NCBI GenBank assembly: GCA_009763385.1
Contig: CM019827.1
Location: 90,132,314-90,196,313 of the forward strand
From: Coix lacryma-jobi var. lacryma-jobi
Lineage: Eukaryota; Streptophyta; Magnoliopsida; Poales; Poaceae
Length of the DNA stretch: 64,000 bases
Direction: 5' to 3'
The notes beneath the pieces were generated by a model, which saw nothing but the letters and a program-made list of their open reading frames with translations, was not told the origin of the DNA and made no database searches. The translations under genes and the position numbers were made by a program. Below, piece after piece: positions 22,739-34,117 of this stretch (position 1 is the first letter of the stretch; every line of letters begins with the position of its first letter).

Positions 22739-23580
22739 CTGGTAAATCGACTGATGCAGTCGGTTTAGCTAGTTTGGGAGACCCTACTGCTTCTAGAACA
22801 CATGCTGTTCGCATGTTTGACCCACAGAAGCTCGAGGTCGGAACTTGGAAGACCAATGAGGATAGGAGCAAGGGGAAGGTTGCTAGAGAGCCATGCACCT
22901 TTGATGAACTCATGGCCAAATACGAGCAACAAAAGGCTAATTCCCAGAATCGGTCCTTGAAAAAGAGAGAATCTACTCCTCGGAAGCGTGAGGACGAAAG
23001 GTCCAAGCAGATGATGGTGTCCCGAGTAGCATCTCCGACACCAAAATTTGGCCCTTATTACCATCAGTGGGCTCCTCCTATTTCGCCACCACCACAATGG
23101 GGTCCTCAAGGGGTATGGATACCTTACCCTATGCCCACTAATCAACCTGCAAGAGTTTCAGTGTTCGATCGTCTGGGTGATCGGCCGAGCTCTAGTCAGA
23201 TTCAGCTGGTCGCGATAAAGGCGATAAGCTTTCAGGAAACGAGGAAGACACAGACGCGGCAGATCTATGTACCAAAGAAGGTGGAAAGTGTCCCTGTTAC
23301 CTCTCCGACTAAACTCGACCCGGTTCCTACTATTACAATCGGGTCCATGGAGGTTCCTCTTGTTAACGAGCCTGAGTCGATGGCAGTTGAAGGACGAGTT
23401 GCAGAAGAGGCACCAGAAGTCCAAGATACTTCGGTTGAGGCAGAGGTAGAAAAGCCTGTCGAGCGCGATCCCAAGTACATGCAGCCCAGATGGTGTCCTC
23501 CTGGTTTGACTAAGACTCAGCGAATGAAGCTACAGAGGGCCCGCTGCTACAAGCAAAGGAAGAGCGGCTCGATAAAATGA
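22735..23580 (+). pseudogene. gag-protease linker region
   Basis: A 281-codon frame, out of register with gag. It is charged, Pro-rich and largely disordered by eye (KKRESTPRKREDERSKQMM; WAPPISPPPQWGPQGVW) and ends with a basic stretch around PRWCPPGLTKTQRMKLQRAR. In Tat elements a long linker of this type with a WCPxGLTxTQKRxxQRxR-like motif lies between gag and protease, which supports the assignment. No catalytic motif. Confidence 0.65.
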
Positions 23581-24467
23581 GGGAAGATATATTTAACTCG
23601 ACACATCCTACTTTCCCTCAAGGCAAGCGAGGAGGTGAAAAGTCGGCTTGTAATCAAAAGCCGACTTTAACAATAGTAGAACCAAACAGGTCGGATCCTG
23701 GACCGACCGGTTTGAACAACGAATCTACTCAAGCGGCATCGGGGTCAATCAGGCCAGACGCCGATCTGACCACCTCAGGACAGATGCCGACCAGTTTGAT
23801 GGTCGAGCAGGTTGAACAATTACTGCTATACCGGAGATCGAGCCGACTCGACCAGAATCCAAGGCTGAATCAGTTCCTAATATGCTGATGGGATTAGGTT
23901 CGCTTCTTAATAGCTCTGTTTCCTCTACTGGTGTTGCTGCGACCAGTAATGGATTACCTGAAGAACAAGATGAGGAGATGGTGGACTATGAACCTTCAAC
24001 AGGAAGGGCGGATGGTCAATGTTGTTTACTTATCAGCCGACTACTATGTGGTCGGAGATGATTCGACGGCAACGGAGTTTAACTTCGCTACACAGACTGT
24101 TGTATTCCAAAAACCAGAGGAATCCGTCAATCATGTCAAGCCGTTGCATACAAAGGGTCACATCAATGGTACACCAGTTCACAAATTGCTGGTCGATAGT
24201 GGGGCAATTTTGAATTTGATGCCATACTCGCTTTATCAGAAGCTTGGTGGTACCAATGAAGAGCTGATCAAGATCAACATGACTATTACTGGAGTCGGAG
24301 GAGGAGATCCCATCCTGGCCAAGGGAGTTGCATCCATGGAACTAACCATTGGGAGCAAGACTTTGGCCACTGCTTTCTTCGTCGCCGACATACAAGGTAG
24401 CTATAATCTTATACTTGGACATGACTGGATTCATGCTAATCGGTGCATACCTTCTAGTTTGCATTAG
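23577..24467 (+). pseudogene. Retropepsin-like aspartic protease
   Basis: The frame from 23577 stops at 23886-23888, and the same frame resumes (23931-24467). The active-site motif VDSGAILNLMPYSLYQKLG lies at about 24191-24245, with the Asp-Ser-Gly triad in place. A flap-like GVGGGDPILAKG segment and a C-terminal YNLILGHDWIHANRC follow, all typical of Gypsy protease. It would cleave the Gag-Pol precursor. The frame ends at 24467, out of register with the reverse transcriptase. Confidence 0.85.
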
Positions 24468-24657
24468 TTTCTTGTTCAATGTGTGGGAGACGATGTTGAG
24501 GTAGTGCACTCAGATTCATCGGCCTATGTAGCTACGGCCGATGCTCCTTTGCTCGGGGGGCATGATACTATTACCTGTTTATCTAGTCGGGACCTTTCTG
24601 ATTTTCAATTCGTTAGTGTTACTAAGAAGGGTTTTGTACCAGTGTCTTTAAAACCGA

Positions 24658-25770
24658 TTGACAATCGGTTCAACATTATCGTGTTATTTAATGGATGCTA
24701 ATGTTGATTGGTTAAAGCATCGTGTCGAACAATATCGGGCTCATGAGACCGATACTTGTGAAGTTATTGATGATTTTGATGAGCTCAATAAGTTGGGCCA
24801 AGGTTTTACGTCGGCTGACCTTTTGGAACAAATAGATATTGGGGAGGGTTCTGTACCAAGTCCGACCTTTGTAAATAAAAATCTTGAGGCCGATTATAAA
24901 CTGAGATTAATCGCCCTATTAAAAGAGTTTTTTGATTGCTTTGCATGGAGTTATACGGAGATGCCTGGGTTGAGCCGAGAACTTGTTGAGCATCGGCTTC
25001 CTATCAAGCCAGGATTCCGACCATTCAAACAACATCCTCACCGCTTTAGTTCTGCAATATATGACCGGATTAAAGAGGAAATTAATCGGTTATTGCAAGC
25101 GGGATTTATCCGACCATGTAGATATGCGGAGTGGGTCTCTAACATCGTGCCTGTAGAAAAGAAAGACACTGGGAAAATCAGGGTTTGCATTGATTTTAGA
25201 GATTTAAATAGAGCCACTCCTAAAGACGAATACCCTATGCCTATCGCTGATATGTTGATCAATGATGCTTCAGGACACCAGGTTGTCAGTTTTCTTGACG
25301 GCAATGCTGGTTATAATCAGCTATTCATGGTCGAAGAGGACATGTCCAAAACAACCTTTATTTGTCCTGGGTTTGTTGGTCTCTTCGAATGGGTCGTAAT
25401 GACATTCGGTTTAAAGAATGCAGGTGGTACCTATCAACGCGCTATGAATCTGATCTTTCATGATTTGATTGGGATAATCATGGAAGTATATATTGATGAT
25501 ATCGTGATTAAATCTGCTGCCCATGTGTCTCATCTGGCCGATTTACGTTTAGCGTTTGAAAGGATGCGTCGTTATGGGTTGAAGATGAACCCATTAAAGT
25601 GTGCTTTCGGTGTGTCAGCTGGGAAGTTTTTAGGGTTCATCATTGACGACAAAGGCATAGAAATTGATCCTAAGAGAATAGAAAAAATCAAGAAAGTTCA
25701 GGCGCCTACATGCAAAAAGGACTTATTGCAAACTTGTTCGGGAAAATTATTCCTTTTACCCCGATATTAA
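24658..25770 (+). pseudogene. Reverse transcriptase
   Basis: A 370-codon frame with the standard Gypsy RT motifs: HRLPIKPGFRPFKQHPHRFS, GFIRPCRYAEWVSNIVPVEK, RVCIDFRDLNRATPKDEYPM, FLDGNAGYNQLFM, FGLKNAGGTYQRAMN and the catalytic EVYIDDIVIKS (YIDD at 25489-25500). It copies element RNA to DNA. The C-terminal end breaks: after PTCKKDL the frame shifts, and comparison with family members suggests loss of about a dozen codons near 25720, so RT and RNase H are no longer joined. Confidence 0.95.
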
Positions 25771-26795
25771 AGCTAAAGAACGAGACTGAGTTCACTTGGG
25801 GGGCAGAGCAACAAGAAGCATTTGAGAAAATAAAGGAATATTTGTCATCTCCACTAATTCTTCGGGCGCCTGAGAAAGGTATCCCTTTTAGATTATATAT
25901 CGCCGCCGATGAAAAGGTTATTGGAGCTGTCTTGACGCAAGAAGATGGAGGTAAAGAGTATGTAATTGCATATATTGGTCGCCGTCTTCTTGATCCCGAG
26001 ACAAGGTACGCCCATATCGAGAAATTATGTTTATCCTTGTACAATGCTTGTGCTAAAATGAGACACTATTTACTATCTAGTACATGTATTGTTGCATGGC
26101 AGGCCAATGTGATTAGGCACATGTTGTATCGGCCAATCCTTAGAGGAAGGATTGACAAATGGTTGTATGCATTAATTGAGTTTGACTTGACCTATGAACC
26201 ATTGAAAACTTTGAAGGGTCAAGTTCTTTCCGATTTCATTATTGAGCATGGTATTAGTTTACAAGATGAAATCGGTTACTTTACTTTTTCTCCATGGAAA
26301 CTTTATTTTGATGGATCAACTTGTAAGGAGGGCCAAGGTGTTGGTGTGGTCATCATTTCTCCTAATGGTGCTAAGATTGAAATGTTGAGCCGGTTAGATT
26401 ACTTGTGCACTAATAATCAAGCCGAATATGAAGCTCTTTTATTCGGTTTAGAAATATTATGTTCCATGGAGGTTAAACATGTTGAAGTTTATGGCGATTC
26501 CTTACTAGTTGTACAACAAGTTGCCGGTAATTTTCAATGTTTAGAGGAATCGCTAAATGTTTATCCTGATATGTGCCTTGACATCATTGCTCATTTTACC
26601 GAATTCCAGATTTTGCATATGCCAAGGCATGAAAATTATAAAGCCAACATGTTAGTCCAGCAAGCATCTGGTTATAATGTTAGTAAACGCATTTTTTACA
26701 TAAAGCCGGTGCAGCAGCGCGCAGAAGTATTGTCGGCTTCTATGGCCGACCAGTTTGTTTTAAGACCGGTTCGGCCACCTTGCCATGGAGAATAG
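25710..26795 (+). pseudogene. RNase H plus second (plant-type) RNase H
   Basis: This frame continues RT after the frameshift. Residues about 10-130 are the RT-linked RNase H (FTWGAEQQEAFEKIKEYLSS, FRLYIAADEKVIGAVLTQED, RRLLDPETRYAHIEKLCLSL). Residues about 195-320 are a second RNase H domain: LYFDGSTCKEGQGVGVVI, TNNQAEYEALLFGLE and VYGDSLLVVQQVAG show the D-E-D acidic set. The tandem arrangement is diagnostic of the Tat lineage. RNase H removes the RNA strand during reverse transcription. Confidence 0.9.
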
Positions 26796-26825
26796 GTATA
26801 TATTGAGCATACTTGGGTAAGTACT

Positions 26826-28211
26826 TTGGCCGACCAGGTTGTTTATGAGTCAAGTCACTTAATCCGTCCGATTGACCTCGTCGATCTTGGAAGGATTAAT
26901 TTGTCTGAAGAAACTTTAAATCGGTCTGAAACAAATGGAACTGGTTTGGAAGATTGGAGAACTCCCCTACTTAAATATCTTAATGATCCAAGTACTAAGG
27001 CTGATCAAAGTGTTCGGCGGAGTGCATTTAAATATGTACTACATAATGATGAGCTTTACCGAAGAACTGCCGAAGATTTGTTGCTTAAGTGTTTAGGATC
27101 TGATCAAGCAAAGGTGGCTACGAGAGAAGTTCATGAAGGCATTTGTGGTACACATCAATCGGCGCCTAAGATGAAGTGGTTATTACGAAGAGCTGGGTTT
27201 TATTGGCCCACAATGATGGCCGATTGTTTTCGTTACTACAAAGGATGTGAAGAATGTCAACGGTTTGGGAACATACAACTTGCACCTGCTGCTATGCTTC
27301 ATCCTATTATCAAACCATGGCCTTTTCATGGTTGGGGGCTAGACTTCATTGGCCAAATTCATCCTCCATCTTCAAAGGGACATCGTTTTGTTCTAGTCGC
27401 TACGAATTACTTCACTAAATGGACTGAAGCGGTGCCTTTGAAGAATATGACACATAAGGAGGTAATTGAGTTTATCACTAAACATATTATACATAGATTC
27501 GGCATACCTCAGACGTTAACCACAGATCAAGGAACGTCTTTTATTTCTAAAGAGGTGCGAGATTTTGCCGAATTATACAAAATAAAGATGCTCAATTCAT
27601 CTCCATACTATGCTCAAGCTAATGGCCAGGCTAAGCCTAGTAACAAGACTTTGATCAAGCTTATCAAAAAGAAGATTGAGGATAATCCCAGGAGGTGGCA
27701 TGAGGTTTTGTCAGAGGCTTTATGGGCTCATCGTGTGTCATGGCATGGTGCTACAAAAGTCACTCCTTTCGAGCTGGTATACGGGCAAGAAGAAGTGTTG
27801 CCCGTTGAGGTAAATCTGGATGCATATAGACTAGCTAGACAAAATGATTTATCTGCTGTTATGTATCATGATGCCATGATGGACAACATTGATGAAGTGA
27901 CCAATAAGAGGTTAAAAGCTTTTAAGGAGATGGAGAAAGACAAAGCCCGAGTTGCCAGAGCTTACAACAAGAAGGTGAGAAGCAAATCGTTCCAAGTGGG
28001 AGAATTAGTATGGAAGACTATACTACCCCTCGGATCGAGAAGCAACAAGTTTGGTAAGTGGTCGCCGAGTTGGAAAGGTCCTTATAGAGTGATCAAAGTA
28101 ATATTTGGGAATGCATATGTGCTAGAGACGTTACAAGGTGAAAGTCTCCCAAGAGCGATAAATAGAAGGTATCTGAAAAAGTACTTTCCAAGTGTTTGGC
28201 AAGAAGCTTGA
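26826..28211 (+). pseudogene. Integrase with a lost catalytic Glu
   Basis: The frame covers the zinc-binding N-terminus (HEGICGTHQSAPKM; YYKGCEECQR), the catalytic core (WGLDFIGQI with the first Asp; TLTTDQGTSF with the second) and the C-terminal domain (GELVWKTILP, KWSPSWKGPYRV). The third acidic residue should follow the second Asp by 35 residues; that place is Lys (QANGQAKPSN, codon AAG at 27633-27635) where family members have QANGQAE. A G-to-A change would explain it. Without this Glu the enzyme should not join DNA strands, although the frame itself is open for 461 codons. Confidence 0.9.
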
Positions 28212-28351
28212 GTGCCTTCCAAACAATGGCCGATACATGTATCGCCCTTAGAGCAAAAATAATCAGAATATTCATCTTTATTTTTCGAATAGCCGATGAG
28301 TTGGAGATCATTGTTATTCGGTTTGTTTTCAGGTTCTTTTAAAGATCACCT

Positions 28352-28368
28352 AAAAACAGGGGGGCATA
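28352..28368 (+). other. Polypurine tract of the Gypsy element
   Basis: AAAAACAGGGGGGCATA immediately before the 3' LTR; the usual plus-strand primer position. Confidence 0.65.
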
Positions 28369-29156
28369 TGTTGACACTCAAAAGTGTCATAGGTAAAGAT
28401 GAACTTAGAAGAGGTATTCGGCTTGAAATATTAGAGTCGAATCTATATTCCATTGTTTTATGTTTAGCGGATCGGATGACAAATGGGCCTGGTCATTTTG
28501 GGTTTCCCATCACTTGTGTTATGTCCGACCAGGTGGCCCTGGTCGGAAGCCTTATGAAAGTTGAGCCCAACGCTAATATATAGATCCTTCTTTTATAAAG
28601 ACGATTTGTTGATCAGTATGGGCTGATAAAGCCCATTAAGTCGATCTAGTCGATCTAAGGATTGGCGAGATCAAGGTTACCTTGTCGCGTCCGGATTGGA
28701 TTCTATATTTTGGTAGAGTCCGGATAGGAGACTTGGGGATGGTATCTAGAGAGATGTTTCCTATTGGGATAAGACCAGCCCCCTCTATATATACGAGAGG
28801 ATCATGGCCGATTGAAGGATCCAACACCAATCGATCAAAATCAATCTACTATCCCTTTTACCCCTTTTTCCCCTCTACCTTGCTGTTCGGCGCATCTCCC
28901 GACGAGATTCGACGGCGTTCTAGGCGGTCTTGCTGGTCCTAGAATAACCTTTACGTGCTTCTCCTCGACGGGTCTTCCCGGGAGGAGTTCTAGAGTTACC
29001 AACACAGGAACCCAAAACCCTAGATCGATCGAAACCGGTCTTTAGATCGGTTTTCGCCGGTTTAGCCGGGGTCCTTGCTGTCTCAGGTTGAACCGCAACC
29101 TCTCCGGGCGTTCTAGCCCTGCTGGTGTGTGATTCGGATAACTTCCGACGTCAACA
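28369..29156 (+). repeat. 3' LTR of the Gypsy element
   Basis: 788 bp, same ends as the 5' LTR. The extra 9 bp are a local duplication (TCGATCTAG repeated near 28640). Confidence 0.95.
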
Positions 29157-29161
29157 CGAGC
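29157..29161. repeat. Target site duplication CGAGC, right
   Basis: CGAGC directly after the 3' LTR; pairs with 14763-14767. Confidence 0.95.
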
Positions 29162-29921
29162 ATTGTACATGTTTTTTCATTTATCGTAGATCAGTGGAAG
29201 TTATTTTACCTAATTACTTAGTCCCTGTGAAGTAAATATTTCCAACCGTATCTTTTCTGGAAATTAAATCAAATTTAAGTGTACAACCGTACGTACCAGC
29301 TGAAAAGAATAGTACTTTTTCTAACCGATGATCTAGACACGTACTTTATGCATACAAGTGATTTGACCAAATTAAAGCAGCAAGCAGGGGATGCATTTCC
29401 GTTATTGATTCTTGAAATTTCTCCACTTCTGCCTGTAATTGTCAACACCACCCATGTGTTACGTGGTTCCATCCTTTTCAGTAGCAAGTTACAAGCTGCC
29501 ACATATGAGACCTCTTGATACCTACTTTGCCTGGAATCCCCTTCCCTCTCTCAGATGCTCCTTATCCATAAAAATACGTACCACCTTCATTCTTGTTCAT
29601 GGCCAGATAGCAAAACATTAAATTAGAAAAGGCGACTTCGGAGCGTGGCATCCCATTCCCATACCTCTCCAAATCTGATGAGGTGTGGGGGCATGCCGCA
29701 TGCTTTAGTAATATAGATGCCTATGCTGGAGGCCACAACTTGTGATATATATGCCTATATGCTGTATGCATGGGGCCTCGATCTCTATGTGACTACGCAT
29801 GGAATTCATCAGACATTCAGACGTACTCCTCCATGCCGACTAGGTTCTGACGGCGACATGATTTTTTTCCAAGGTCACGTATGTAAGACTCGGCAACTGT
29901 GGTATTATTATGAATTCATAC
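29162..29921. other. No gene recognised
   Basis: Unique-looking DNA of mixed composition. This is the continuation of the target sequence that ends at 14762. The short open frames (e.g. 29279-29518) show no recognisable protein features. Confidence 0.4.
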
Positions 29922-29953
29922 TGTAACACCCTAGGTGTTAAGCAACCCTAAAT
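29922..29953 (+). mobile_element. Possible truncated start of a TGTAACACC-type LTR
   Basis: TGTAACACCCTAGGTGTTAA resembles the start of the Del/Tekay-type LTR seen on the minus strand at 21242. It is cut off after about 32 bases by the Copia LTR at 29954. Confidence 0.35.
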
Positions 29954-30365
29954 TGAAGGACCGAGAATGCAATAGCAAGACGATCAAAGGGGGGTGAATG
30001 AGAGCTCAAAAATTTGTGTCGAAACTCTGGCCTTTTGTCCCTAAATTCAACAACAAGAGCTTCGATTGAAACCGTGATGCCCACGGCCCTTGGAAGAGGG
30101 TGAATGATCCCTAGGATCACAGCGAGGCACCACAAGGCGGTAGCAGACCAAACGCCAAAAGCACCGGAACAAGTTTAACCGTCAAAAACCAAGTCTCGAA
30201 CGTAGATAGACGGCTACGTCGGGAAATCTCCAAATACCTAGGCTAACAAGTAGCAAAGATACCTAGAGAGGTTCCTTGGTCAACTCTAGGGCAAAATGAG
30301 AAGTCCGGAAACCAAGCAAAGAAGCCGGGAGAGTAAACGCACTAAACGACAACAAACAACCAACT

Positions 30366-30630
30366 CGCGGACTGTCCGGACCTAGGATCCCAGACTGTCC
30401 GCCCCTACTGCGGACTGTCCGCGAGGGGATGGCGGACTGTCCGCCGGTCAAAAGTGCAAACACGCACTGGTTCTGAAACCTCCCTGAGTGATCCCAGACT
30501 GTCCGCGGATCACAACGGTGGACTGTCCGCGGTTCAAAAAATACTTGCCCAACAGCGCCGAGTCAGGCCACTGGTCTGACCGACCCCGACTCGCGGATTG
30601 TCCGCGGTAGCAGTAGCGGACTGTCCGCGG
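30366..30630. repeat. CGGACTGTCCG palindrome cluster, 3' LTR
   Basis: About eight copies of GCGGACTGTCCGC or close variants (arms GCGGAC and GTCCGC around a central T). The other LTR has about the same number at 39851-40112. Confidence 0.85.
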
Positions 30631-31421
30631 ATGAACAGAGAGGGTGATTTCGATCGCCTCTCACACGAATCCTGACAAATCTGAATCAAAACTCAATCCC
30701 ACGTTCCCAAACTTGGAGGAGATGATCACGAGGTAGTTAAGAGACTATCCCCAAGAAATCATCCGCTCAAATCCATTCAATCACCGGGAAATCGAAAGGG
30801 GAGGAGTATGAACGAAAAAGCGCCACGAAAACAAAATCAACCCGATCTACTTGTCCGTGAGGAGTTAGATAAATTCCTTCGGTGTAAATGATCTCCTCAC
30901 TATAAAGAACAAGTTGATTCAAACGGATTTCGCAAAGACGCAGTAGAGAGGGAGATCGAGTGACGGGAAAATCGCGGAGAAACGAAGAACGCGAAGAACA
31001 CGAACACAACGTGAATCAAGTCATCGATCTGCACCCGTTTGGCTACCACACGCTACAACAGTGAGATTACGGTCTCACTTCCTCAAAATCTCCAGTACAC
31101 AGAGGTATGGTTCTCTGCGGATCTCAATAGCTACAGCAGGGGATTGGGAGAGCAGGAAACCCTAGAGGCAAAGAGCAAATGACTGAGATAGATGGAGAGG
31201 TGGGTGTCTCCCCCTACTTATCCTAATTCTAATTCCCACTCTACCCCTAACTAATTACAGAGCGAACCAGCTAAACCCTAGGGTTATTCTGGACCAACTC
31301 GTGGTAGGTGGTGATCCGACGGCCACGCCCGCACAACTGGTAGCGTTGCCTCGACGCAACCTCACCGATTGCCGCCACGTGCCGCCACAGCTCTGCTTGT
31401 CCTTTTCCCGTACGTCGCACC

Positions 31422-31685
31422 CCCAGTTTTGTGGCCCAAACCGGGAAACCAGCCTTCACAGCCAACCCCCGATTTTGAGGCCCAAACCGGGAAACCAGCT
31501 GACCATCGCCTGAGTTTTGTGGCTCAAACTCAGCAAACCCGCAGCACCCAGGTTTTGAGGCCCAAACCTGGAAACGGTCCTCAGCCCGAGTTTTGTGGCC
31601 CAAACTCGGAAACCATCAGCGCCCAGGTTTTGAGGCCCAAACCTGGAAACCGTCCACTCGGTGGTTTTTCTGTGGCTCAACCACC
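31422..31685. repeat. Array of seven covarying hairpins in the 3' LTR
   Basis: Small inverted repeats follow at 31422, 31466, 31510, 31548, 31586, 31623 and 31660. The last five are spaced 38, 38, 37 and 37 bases. Four have perfect 8-bp stems and 8-base loops: CTGAGTTT/AAACTCAG, CCAGGTTT/AAACCTGG (twice) and CCGAGTTT/AAACTCGG; the last has GGTGGTT/AACCACC. Loops are TG(A/T)GGC(C/T)C. Stems change between units but remain complementary. The first two units have mismatched stems. Confidence 0.85.
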
Positions 31686-31994
31686 AAACCAAGCCGTAGA
31701 AGGGATGCACCGCCCGTGCATCCCGTCCACCCGCTAGTCTTCGCTCGTCGATGTCCCAGGCTGTAAGCTACCACAGCTGATCCTCAGGCCACCGGTCCCT
31801 CAGTCCAAGCCTCACGTCCGCCCTTCGCCACTCTCCGTCCATCGGCACAGCACGTCTCTACTTGACCTTCACCTTGCCTTTGATCACTATAACCGTGCTC
31901 GACACCTGCACAACACAAGCCAAAGAACATGCGCATTATCCCAGTTGACAATCACTCATCACTCAGAGACTCGGCATACACCCATGTATCCGCA

Positions 31995-32570
31995 ATCTCC
32001 CCCTTGATGAGTGCATTGTCAACTACCAACACAAATCATAATGAAAATAGAGGAAGGAAGGAAGAAGGAGAGAGAACTCGACCAAATGACCCAAAAGCAT
32101 AGCAAAGCCGAAGAAGGTCAAGTGGAAAGAGCAAAACAACTTGGTTCCCAAAGACATGGGCAACGGCTCGTCGCAACCAAGGAAAGCAAAGCTAGCCCTC
32201 AAGAAGAGGTAGAACAGGCTCAACACTGCTAGCAAGAAAACTTGATACCAATTGAAAGATCAACTGAAATTCAAGCAAAACAGAGCTAGCCCTCAAGAAG
32301 AGACAGAACGGGCTCAACACCGTAGCGAAGCAGCTCGGTACCAACTGTTACCTACTCAAAATCAAAAGAGTTTTATACCAATTGAAGAACAGAAAAATGT
32401 TTGCTAGTCCCTAAAGAAAGAGGCAAAGGCTCAACACAACTAGCAAACTCCCCCTCAACTAGTGCACACAACCCATGGAGCTCAAATGATTTGTCAATAT
32501 TTTCTCCCCCTTAGTTGAAAATGCACCAGCAAGCAAATGTGCACAAGTACTCAAAGTTCTCCCCCTTGAC
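31995..32570 (-). other. Polypurine tract and its upstream copies
   Basis: On the minus strand CAAGGGGGAGAT ends directly at the 3' LTR (31995-32005). Similar GGGGGAG tracts recur at 32448-32456, 32503-32512 and 32557-32567. Multiple such tracts before the 3' LTR are a known Sirevirus trait. Confidence 0.75.
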
Positions 32571-33572
32571 AAAATATCTCCCTCCAAAAATGCATGAGTT
32601 AAAATGCAAGTTAGCAGCTTCAGGAATATAATCAAGACAGTGCAAGGATGCTCTACACAGTTCTGATCCGATGACTCAACAACATCCATAAGAAGCTAGC
32701 AAAGGCTCAAACTGATCTCTAAATACGAAATATGAACATGAGAGCAAAACGAGCAGTTTTCAGCCAAAAAGGTATTCACCATCAAAATAGCACAAAACAT
32801 GTATAGACAGGAAATCAGACAAGTGCTAAACATGTATACAAGGTGAACTACCCCTAGCACAGTTCAATCATCATGCTATAGAATGAAACATAGACTTGTG
32901 TATCCAAATTTTATAGGAGTTGCAGCGGTTAAATTACACAAGTTTAAATTTCAGCATGCGATTGCGAGAGGTTGAAAACTTGTCATTGCCTAACTTTTCA
33001 ACTGTGCGAAGCCTATGCAGAAGCAATCAAAAGCTTAAAGCAACAGTTTCGGTCATACACTACACAGCTCAAGTTTAACTCAAAGTGCAATGAGAAACAG
33101 TCTCGAAACTGTGATGTGCTGACAAGCAATCCCATCTCGATCTTTCCAATTCACTTAACTTGGTTCAGATTTTAAGGCAGAATATGAACATACCAAGCAT
33201 GTGAATGACTCAACACTAGAGACATAGGAACCTAGCATATATGGAAAGCACAAGTGATTTCAACACATTCTACACATGCTAGTTGCATATCTCAATGGTG
33301 AACATTTTCAAGTTTTATGTTCATTAAGCAAATTCACCATTCATAAAATAGCTCAGCTCACAACATGTATCAGTGATCAGAAAGAGCATAAGCTATAGCA
33401 GCATCATAAAACATCAGAGAAAATAATATACAGAGCATAGTTACATTCTAAGGATTATATACATGAAGCTCTGAATGTAAATATGCAAGATGAAATGCAA
33501 AGATGCATGATGGAACCAACTGAAAAACTCAAAGTCAGTTTATAATACAAGAATCAACATGTTTCCCCCCAT
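32571..33572. other. Non-coding region between RNase H and the polypurine tracts
   Basis: About 1 kb with no open frame of note. Some Sireviruses carry an extra (env-like) frame in this place; I see none here. Confidence 0.5.
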
Positions 33573-34102
33573 CTAAAAGGGGAAACACACACCAAGCTCA
33601 CCTCTCAACCTAGCAAAACTTGATTGGTCCAAAGGCTTGGTGAAAATATCAGCCAACTGATGATGAGTATCGACATGGCGAAGGTTGATATCACCCTTCT
33701 CATAGTGGTCTCGCAGAAAATGAAAGCGCACATCAATGTGTTTGGTCTTAGAGTGCAGCACAGGGTTGTTAGCAACGCTAATAGCACTCGTGCTATCACA
33801 AAGCAAGGGAACGCGAGAAAAGCTCAGACAAAAATCACGCAAGTGGCCATCATCCAAAGCAACTGGGAATAGCAGCTAGCCGCAGCAACATACTTAGCCT
33901 CCGTGGTAGACTGGGCGACACTAGACTGCTTGCGAGAAGACCATGATACAAGAGAAGAACCAATAAACTGGCAAGTCCCAGAAGTGGACTTGCGCTCAAT
34001 GCGACAACCAGCAAAATCGGCATCGGAATAACCACAAAGGGAAAGGGTGGAGGAAGCAGAATACCAAATCCCAAACTCAGGATTGAAGCATAAGTACCTC
34101 AT
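33573..34102 (-). pseudogene. Copia RNase H
   Basis: The minus frame 34102-33824 carries LCGYSDADFAGCRIERKSTS and SVAQSTTEAKYVAAA (first Asp, Glu). After a frameshift near 33850 the frame 33857-33573 carries VPLLCDSTSAISVANNPV, KTKHIDVRFHFLRDH and LADIFTKPLD. All landmark acidic residues are visible but split between two frames. It sits directly after the RT frame, separated by a stop near 34118. The role is removal of RNA from the RNA-DNA hybrid. Confidence 0.9.
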
Positions 34103-34117
34103 AATGCGTTTGACCGC

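Larger units (their letters stand above)
14768..29156 (+). mobile_element. Ty3/Gypsy LTR retrotransposon, Tat lineage, interrupted
   Basis: Two LTRs (14768-15546 and 28369-29156) begin TGTTGAC and end GTCAACA, and the whole is flanked by the perfect duplication CGAGC (14763-14767 and 29157-29161). A primer site follows the left LTR and a purine tract precedes the right one. Inside, on the plus strand, are gag, protease, reverse transcriptase, RNase H, a second plant-type RNase H and integrase. The second RNase H places it in the Tat lineage. Stops, frameshifts, a deletion and a 5-kb solo LTR in gag make it non-functional. Without that insertion it would be about 9.3 kb. Confidence 0.95.
29954..31994 (-). 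repeat. 3' LTR of the Copia element
   Basis: 2041 bp. On the element's sense strand it begins TGCGGATACATGGGTGTATG and ends CGGTCCTTCA. By hand count it is roughly 15% different from the other LTR over its last 200 bases (29954-30160) but only about 6% over 30660-31260. Confidence 0.9.

Noticed and set aside
24483..24701. Separate small gene between protease and reverse transcriptase
   Set aside because: It is the frame-shifted linker of the Gypsy polyprotein, lying exactly between the two domains.
29279..29518. 79-codon open frame as a small host gene
   Set aside because: No domain, no start or splice context, and an equal frame on the opposite strand.
31271..31737. Frames of 110-122 codons in the Copia LTR
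   Set aside because: They cover the hairpin array; the repeated 'protein' motifs on both strands are translations of the hairpin units.
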